Assembly: GCF_036802865.1 (NCBI RefSeq)
Contig: NZ_DAIRVK010000001.1
Location: 186,001 to 250,000 of the forward strand
Reading direction: 5' to 3'
Length of the DNA: 64,000 nt
Source of the DNA: Sulfurospirillum sp036802865
Lineage (GTDB): Bacteria; Campylobacterota; Campylobacteria; Campylobacterales; Sulfurospirillaceae
The position numbers were made by a program, and so were the translations under genes. The first letter of the stretch is position 1. The number at the start of each line of letters is the position of its first letter. The notes under the pieces were generated by a model. The model was given only the letters and a program-made list of their open reading frames with translations. It had not been told where the DNA came from and did not search any database. This document shows, piece by piece, positions 59,172 to 64,000 of this stretch.

Positions 59172-61409
59172 ATGAAAAAAATAACTGCGTTGTCTTTCAT
59201 TGTCGCAACATCGTTGTATGCGGCTCCGTTAAAAAGCCTTCAATTTGATGGTTTGATCCATCTTTCCCCAGAGATGGCTTCAGAAATGATCGATATGAAA
59301 GCAGGTGATTCTGTCGACATGGAAAAAATTGATAAAGCGGTTAAAACGCTTTACAAACAGAACTATTTTGAAGATGTTTGGATAGAAGAAGCTGGTGAAG
59401 GCTCTCTTATCGTACATGTTAAAGAAAAACCTGTTATTGCAAAAGTTGATTTTGTAGGTATTAGTGATAGTGATAAAGATGAGATGACTAAACTTGCAGG
59501 TATTAAAAAAGGCGAAGTATATGATGCAGAAAGAGCTGAACTCTCTAAGCTTAAAATCATTAAGTTTTATGAAGACAAAGGCTACTTTGATACAGTTGTA
59601 GAGATTAAAACAACTCCACTTAGTGAAAAGCTATCTATGTCGCTTGATTTTGTGATTAATCGAGGTGAAAATGTCGTTATCAAGAAAGTGACATTATGTG
59701 GCTCAAAAGCACTTAAATACGACGATGTAGAACCAAATATAGCCAACAAATCAGAAGAGTGGTTGCCGTGGATGTTTGGCTTTAATGACGGAAAGCTTAG
59801 AACAGGCGATCTTGAACATGACTCTGCGCGTATTAAAGACACGTATATGCAAAAAGGTTATCTTGATTGTGAAGTAAGTCAACCATTCTTGAAAACGTAT
59901 TTAGACAGCTATACAGCTGATTTAGTTTATAGTGTTAATGAAGGTGATCAATATAAAGTAGGTTCTATTGCAATTGAAATTCCAGAAGGATTTATTGATA
60001 CTAAAGAAGTAATTGATGAGATGAACCTTCAAAATGGCAAGGTATTTAACGTTGCAAAATTACGTAAAGATATGACATTGATTGAGACAAAAGTAGCTGA
60101 CCTTGGTTATGCATTTGTTAAAGTTATTCCTGATGTCAAAAATGACAAAGCAAATCATATTGCCAACATTACATATCGTGTTGTACCAGGTGAAAAAGTT
60201 TATATCAATAATGTAAGGATTGCAGGCAATAGCCGAACAATCGATAGAGTTGTAAGACGTGAAATTTACCTCGCAAATGGAGATATGTACAGTAGAACCG
60301 ATGTAACTGATACCAAAAGCGCATTAAAAAGAACAGGTTATTTTGAAGATGTAGAAATTAAAGAAGAACGTATCAGTAAAGATCGAATGGACATCGTTGT
60401 TAATGTTAAAGAAGCATCAACAGGTTCAATCGGTGGTGGTATTGGTTATGGTTCTTCCGATGGATTGCTCTTAAGTGCAAGTGTCTCTGATGGTAATATT
60501 TTTGGATCTGGACTTAGAGCAGGAATTGATGTTGAAAGATCTGATAGCGAGCTTAATGGCGCTATTTCTTTAAGCAACCCTCGCTTGTTCGACTCTGTTT
60601 ACAGTTTAAGCGGTAAAATTTATGGTGCAGACAATAGTTATTATTACTATGATGAGAAAAAATATGGTGTGAATGTTGTATTAGGGCGTAAAATTGCTAG
60701 AAACTGGGGAGTCTCTTTAGGTTATATTATCCAACAATCTAAATTGTCAAATCTTACAAGTGAACTTGCTCCATATAAGGGTATATTGTGGACTGATGAG
60801 ACAACCATTAAAAGCTCTATTGTTCCTGGTCTTTCGTTTAACAATACGGATGATTTTTATCTTCCTAGACGAGGTATTGCTGCAAGTACAAATTTAGAAA
60901 TTGCAGGGCTTGGTGGTGATGAAAAGTTTATAAGCAGTGTCAATAAATTTGCAACTTATTATGGTATGCAAGACCTTATTGATTATGATCTTATTTTGCG
61001 CTATAAATCACAGTTTAAATATCTTTCTATGAATTCAGCAGATGAAAAATACTCATATGGAGAGAAGTATTATATGGGTGGTGTTAGAACTGTTCGTGGA
61101 TATGAGTCAAATTCACTTTCGCCAAAACTTCCTAACAGCAATATTTTAATTGGTGGTAACACCATGTTTGTTAACACCGTTGAGGCGAGTTTCCCATTAG
61201 TTGAAAGACTTAAAATGCGTGGGGCAGTCTTCTTTGATTATGGTATGATTGGTGAAGATAGCCTTGACATCAAACGTGGTGGTACGGGTGTGGCACTTGA
61301 GTGGATTTCACCACTTGGCCCTATTGGTTTGATTTTCTCTCAGCCCGTTATGGATGAAGCAGGTGATAAAAAAGCTTCGTTTGAATTCACTATTGGTCAA
61401 AAATTCTAG
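59172..61409 (+). CDS. bamA: Outer membrane protein assembly factor BamA
   Basis: Inserts beta-barrel proteins into the outer membrane. The 745-residue precursor has a signal peptide (MKKITALSFIVATSLYA, cut near Ala17). Five POTRA domains span about residues 20-420, with the typical KxYVNNVRI-like KVYINNVRIAGNSRT at the last one. The Omp85 barrel follows (EASTGSIGGGIGYGSSDGL to the end), with VRGYESNSLSP of the L6 loop and C-terminal Phe in FTIGQKF. Complete. It starts divergent from tyrA. Confidence 0.97.
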   Translation: MKKITALSFIVATSLYAAPLKSLQFDGLIHLSPEMASEMIDMKAGDSVDMEKIDKAVKTLYKQNYFEDVWIEEAGEGSLIVHVKEKPVIAKVDFVGISDSDKDEMTKLAGIKKGEVYDAERAELSKLKIIKFYEDKGYFDTVVEIKTTPLSEKLSMSLDFVINRGENVVIKKVTLCGSKALKYDDVEPNIANKSEEWLPWMFGFNDGKLRTGDLEHDSARIKDTYMQKGYLDCEVSQPFLKTYLDSYTADLVYSVNEGDQYKVGSIAIEIPEGFIDTKEVIDEMNLQNGKVFNVAKLRKDMTLIETKVADLGYAFVKVIPDVKNDKANHIANITYRVVPGEKVYINNVRIAGNSRTIDRVVRREIYLANGDMYSRTDVTDTKSALKRTGYFEDVEIKEERISKDRMDIVVNVKEASTGSIGGGIGYGSSDGLLLSASVSDGNIFGSGLRAGIDVERSDSELNGAISLSNPRLFDSVYSLSGKIYGADNSYYYYDEKKYGVNVVLGRKIARNWGVSLGYIIQQSKLSNLTSELAPYKGILWTDETTIKSSIVPGLSFNNTDDFYLPRRGIAASTNLEIAGLGGDEKFISSVNKFATYYGMQDLIDYDLILRYKSQFKYLSMNSADEKYSYGEKYYMGGVRTVRGYESNSLSPKLPNSNILIGGNTMFVNTVEASFPLVERLKMRGAVFFDYGMIGEDSLDIKRGGTGVALEWISPLGPIGLIFSQPVMDEAGDKKASFEFTIGQKF

Positions 61410-61421
61410 TCACTATATCTC

Positions 61422-61445
61422 GCAAGGAAGTTTAAACTTCCTTGC
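61422..61445. terminator. Two-way terminator between bamA and ppx/gppA
   Basis: A perfect 24-nt palindrome with arms GCAAGGAAGT and ACTTCCTTGC around TTAA, followed by CTTTTCTC on the plus strand. It serves the convergent ends. Confidence 0.85.
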
Positions 61446-61472
61446 CTTTTCTCTAAAATTTTTGCTTTTTAC

Positions 61473-62939
61473 TTATTTGATAATAATAGCAAAAGATGCT
61501 GGTTTTATCAGCTGTTTAATCTGTTCCCGTGCCAAGAAGAGCTTTTTTTCCGCTTGAATGGTTAGAGTATGATTTTGATAGCTAAACGATATTGGACTTC
61601 GGCTCATATCACTATTAATAGCTTTAGCTAACGAGAGGATAAAGCTAAGCCATTGAAGGGTTTGTGAATCTGGTAGAAGGGCTTTATAGATAGTCATATC
61701 TTCTTCACTAGGAAGCTTATTGACATGACATTTAATCAACATGGCAATGAGGATTTTTTGCTCATGTGAAAAACCATAATTGAGGTTATTGAGTATAAAA
61801 TAAAAACTATGCAAATGATTTTGATAAAAGCCTAATTTAGTGCCAATATTGTAAAGTTCAGCAGCAACACCAAGCTCACATTTGTACTTTTCTGGTATAT
61901 TATGCAGAGAAGAAAGTGTATCAAAGAGGAGATGAGAAACTCTTTTGATGTAGAGATTGTCCTCTTCCATTATTGAAAAACGATCTTTAAAGCTTCTAAG
62001 ACTTAGTTTAAAATTAGGGTTAAATTTGTGGTTATTTGAGCGTAAAAGATCACATAAATAAGCACCTTCTCTTACTCCTGCACCGCTTGTGATCATCTTT
62101 TTTGTTGAGAGCTTTTGAAAAATAGATTGAAAAATAATACATCCCTCTCGCATAGTATCATAGCGATCTTTTCGTACTCCTAGATTTTTAAGCCCTAGTA
62201 CATCAGAACTTACAATAGCCTCAACAAACGAAGCATGTGTTGCTATTTCATATTCAAAGCCATGAACTGTTTTAATAGGATAGTTTGTGCGTTCCATAAT
62301 GATTTTAGAAAGTGATCGAAGTGTACCTCCTATACCAATCATATCATTACAGGTAAAACGAGCAGGAATTTTATCTATTTCATCATTGATAAAAGTACGA
62401 ATCATTTCTAAGGGAGTTTTTTTATCAAAAAAAAGCTCTTTTAATCTTACTGTACCAATATTAAGTGAAATAGTTTCCACAATCATGCCATTCTCAATTT
62501 TTGCAAGCTCTGTTGAGCCTCCACCAATATCAATTGTTACAGCATCTTGAATCTCTTTGAGGTAATTGAGAGCACCTACAGCACCGTAATAAGCCTCTTT
62601 TGTTCCTTCAATAACTTTAATGTTGATATTAAGTTCATTATGAATTTTGTTAATGAAAGAATTTGCATTAGGAGCGTCTCTTAGTGCCGATGTAGCAATA
62701 CAGAGTACTTTGTTGCACTTAAGACTTTTGATAATATGACCAAATTCTTCAAGAGTAGTAAAAGCACGTTTCAGTGCAGCTTCTTGTAGCACGCCTCCAA
62801 AGTTATAGGCACCTTCTCCAATGCGAACACGGCTTTTTGTTTCATTGATAAGATGAAATGCAAAACGGCTACTTTTCTCAAAGATTGCCATTCTTGCAGA
62901 GTTAGATCCTATGTCAATAATGGCTGTTCGTTTCGACAT
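61473..62939 (-). CDS. Ppx/GppA-family exopolyphosphatase
   Basis: Hydrolyses polyphosphate and/or pppGpp. The 488-residue protein has the ASKHA-type loops IDIGSNSARMAIF near the N-terminus and DIGGGSTELAKI at about residue 140, with GIGGTLRSLSK in between to the catalytic centre. A C-terminal all-alpha region (about 310-488) resembles HD-type GppA/Ppx. Ppx and GppA activities cannot be told apart from sequence. The ATG overlaps the fdxB stop by one base, so the two are coupled. Confidence 0.88.
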   Translation of the reverse strand: MSKRTAIIDIGSNSARMAIFEKSSRFAFHLINETKSRVRIGEGAYNFGGVLQEAALKRAFTTLEEFGHIIKSLKCNKVLCIATSALRDAPNANSFINKIHNELNINIKVIEGTKEAYYGAVGALNYLKEIQDAVTIDIGGGSTELAKIENGMIVETISLNIGTVRLKELFFDKKTPLEMIRTFINDEIDKIPARFTCNDMIGIGGTLRSLSKIIMERTNYPIKTVHGFEYEIATHASFVEAIVSSDVLGLKNLGVRKDRYDTMREGCIIFQSIFQKLSTKKMITSGAGVREGAYLCDLLRSNNHKFNPNFKLSLRSFKDRFSIMEEDNLYIKRVSHLLFDTLSSLHNIPEKYKCELGVAAELYNIGTKLGFYQNHLHSFYFILNNLNYGFSHEQKILIAMLIKCHVNKLPSEEDMTIYKALLPDSQTLQWLSFILSLAKAINSDMSRSPISFSYQNHTLTIQAEKKLFLAREQIKQLIKPASFAIIIK

Positions 62940-63190
62940 TAATTGTCGCTGTTAAGTTGTTCGTATTTTAGCTTTAATTCTTCAACACTTTCAATATTGT
63001 CAGGATCTGGAACAATACATTCAACAGGGCAAACAGAGATACAAGCGGGCTCATCATAGTGACCAACACACTCCGTACAGACATCTGGATCAATGATATA
63101 AATAGGATCGGACTCTTCAATAGCACCATTTGGACATTCATCTCGACACGCGTCACATGCAATACATTCTTCCGTAATCATTAAAGACAT
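62939..63190 (-). CDS. fdxB: 2[4Fe-4S] ferredoxin FdxB
   Basis: An 83-residue ferredoxin with two cluster sets: CIACDACRDECP (Cys9, 12, 15, 19) and CTECVGHYDEPACISVCP, with the long loop as in fdxA. The short C-terminal tail after VECIVPDP is acidic. It is the second such ferredoxin in the window. A Shine-Dalgarno GGAAAAAAAG precedes the ATG. It lies between the sensor kinase and ppx/gppA, an order similar to the cosR-fdxB-phosphatase block of C. jejuni (recalled). Confidence 0.94.
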   Translation of the reverse strand: MSLMITEECIACDACRDECPNGAIEESDPIYIIDPDVCTECVGHYDEPACISVCPVECIVPDPDNIESVEELKLKYEQLNSDN

Positions 63191-63257
63191 ACTTTTTTTC
63201 CTTATTTAAAGTCAAATTTATTGACGAGTTTATACACTAAAAATACTTTAACGAAAT

Positions 63258-64000
63258 TTAAATAGAGCGTTTGCGAAGAGGAAGCAGTAAAGTTGCTATT
63301 GTTCCTTTTGCATCTTCTCTGTTTCTGAGAGTGATTTTGGCTCCTAAGGCATCGGCGGCATTTTTAGCAAGAAAGAGTCCTAATCCTGCGCCTGTTTGAT
63401 TACCGTAACGTTTAAAAGGAGCAAAAAGATCTTTGCTTTCATCAATACCAATTCCTTCATCAATAATATGCACAAAAAAACCTTCATTGGTAAGAGATGC
63501 TTGAATGGTAATATTTCCTTCTTTGGGTGTAAATTTGATCGCATTTTGAACAAAATTTTGCAAAATATGCATTAAAAGTGTTGGTTGAATCATAACCTTA
63601 TAGCTTAAAGGTGTAATATCTTCGATAATATTTTTTTCTTCCATTTTGGCTAGAATTGTATAGTTATTGACTTGTTCTTTTAAAAAAGAAACCAGATTAA
63701 TCTCAACAGGTTTTTCAAATTGTGCACCTTCTTGTCGTCCAATTTCTAATATATTACTAATCATTTTATTCATATCGTTTATCGTTTGATTGTTACTTTT
63801 TATGGTATCAATGTATTTTTCATTTTCTCTCGGTTTTAGAAGGGTTACTTCATTCTTCGTTTTCATGACTGCAAGCGGTGTTTTAAGTTCATGTGCAGCC
63901 CCAATGAATAGCTCTTTCTGTGAATTAACGAAGATTTGAATACGCTCAACCAATTTATTGATACTTGCACCTAAAGGTTGAAATTCATTTGGAAGTTTTT
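63258..64000 (-). CDS. Sensor histidine kinase, 3' part (5' end beyond window)
   Basis: The frame is open to the right edge, so the sensor part lies outside the window; a TTG at 63953 is inside the frame and need not be the start. Visible are the HisKA region (FIGAAHELKTPLAVMK with the phospho-His), and the HATPase with ILQNFVQNAIKFTP (N box), DEGIGIDES (G1) and GAGLGLFLA (G2). The protein ends RKRSI. The short run before HisKA (PNEFQPLGASINKLV) looks like the end of a HAMP linker. The response regulator gene is expected upstream, beyond the edge. fdxB follows after 67 nt. Confidence 0.9.
   Translation of the reverse strand, partial: KLPNEFQPLGASINKLVERIQIFVNSQKELFIGAAHELKTPLAVMKTKNEVTLLKPRENEKYIDTIKSNNQTINDMNKMISNILEIGRQEGAQFEKPVEINLVSFLKEQVNNYTILAKMEEKNIIEDITPLSYKVMIQPTLLMHILQNFVQNAIKFTPKEGNITIQASLTNEGFFVHIIDEGIGIDESKDLFAPFKRYGNQTGAGLGLFLAKNAADALGAKITLRNREDAKGTIATLLLPLRKRSI

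Noticed and set aside
1..64000. tRNA, rRNA, tmRNA, CRISPR array, insertion sequence, prophage or replication origin
   Set aside because: No cloverleaf-like gap, repeat-spacer pattern, transposase/integrase frame, terminal inverted repeats or dnaA-box cluster was found by reading. A dedicated RNA search could still find a small one.

Overview
The window is an AT-rich, gene-dense chromosomal segment of a Campylobacterota (epsilonproteobacterial) genome, most probably a Sulfurospirillum-like organism. The support is gene order. From memory of the Campylobacter jejuni map, the blocks hom-yraN-trxA-trxB, SPFH-ilvE, bcp, fabZ-lpxA-clpX-mreB-mreC-carB, cheV-cheA-cheW with serB, tal, greA, lpxB and surE, rplY-pth-lptF/G-lysA-pheA-hisC-fliF-fliG-fliH-dxs-perR, ahpC-fdxA-ndk-rpmF-plsX-fabH and ppx-fdxB all recur here in nearly the same succession. 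Other pointers are a CheA with a fused receiver domain, CheV, QueH-type queuosine synthesis and dxs inside a flagellar operon. I see no rRNA, tRNA, CRISPR array, transposase, integrase or phage gene.

Layout. 1-8.0 kb, plus strand: a 5'-truncated unknown gene, an AlaC-type aminotransferase, homoserine dehydrogenase, yraN, thioredoxin and its reductase, dapB, purF and a radical SAM protein. 8.0-11.8 kb, minus strand: one operon ilvE, SPFH membrane protein, hisIE and two DUF2393 membrane proteins. 11.9-13.9 kb: aldehyde dehydrogenase and bcp. 13.9-16.8 kb, minus: a 956-residue AsmA/DUF748-like protein. 16.9-27.2 kb, plus: queH, fabZ-lpxA-clpX, mreB-mreC, carB, a short Sua5-like protein, a conserved unknown and a Nudix hydrolase. 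27.3-28.7 kb, minus: surE and a TcdA-like E1 enzyme. 28.8-36.1 kb, plus: lpxB, greA, argC, a metallophosphoesterase and cheV-cheA-cheW. 36.1-37.0 kb, minus: a methylenetetrahydrofolate reductase-like protein. 37.2-51.7 kb, plus: serB, tal, a PilT-like ATPase, rplY-pth-LptF/G-lysA-pheA-hisC, fliF-fliG-fliH-dxs and perR. 51.7-54.4 kb, minus: a 2-Cys peroxiredoxin and a chemoreceptor. 54.8-58.2 kb, plus: ferredoxin, ndk, DUF177-rpmF-plsX-fabH. The end holds tyrA (minus), bamA (plus), and minus-strand ppx/gppA, fdxB and the 3' part of a sensor histidine kinase that runs off the right edge.

Function. The content is core metabolism and cell architecture: amino acids (Thr/Met precursor, Lys, Ile/Leu/Val, His, Arg, Phe/Tyr, Ser), purine and pyrimidine entry steps (purF, carB), envelope building (lpxA, lpxB, fabZ, fabH, plsX, bamA, LptF/G, mreBC), motility and chemotaxis, and redox defence (trxA/B, bcp, 2-Cys Prx, a PerR/Fur regulator, two 2[4Fe-4S] ferredoxins). 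Many neighbouring genes overlap by 1-14 nt. Convergent pairs are separated by strong two-way hairpins.

No clearly new biological system is visible. The items most worth a second look are a 15-codon ORF that exactly bridges lysA and pheA, an over-represented TACATGTA palindrome that also forms the fabH/tyrA terminator, a Sua5-like/TcdA-like gene neighbourhood with an apparent Nudix insertion, and AT-rich inverted repeats near the peroxide and iron genes.
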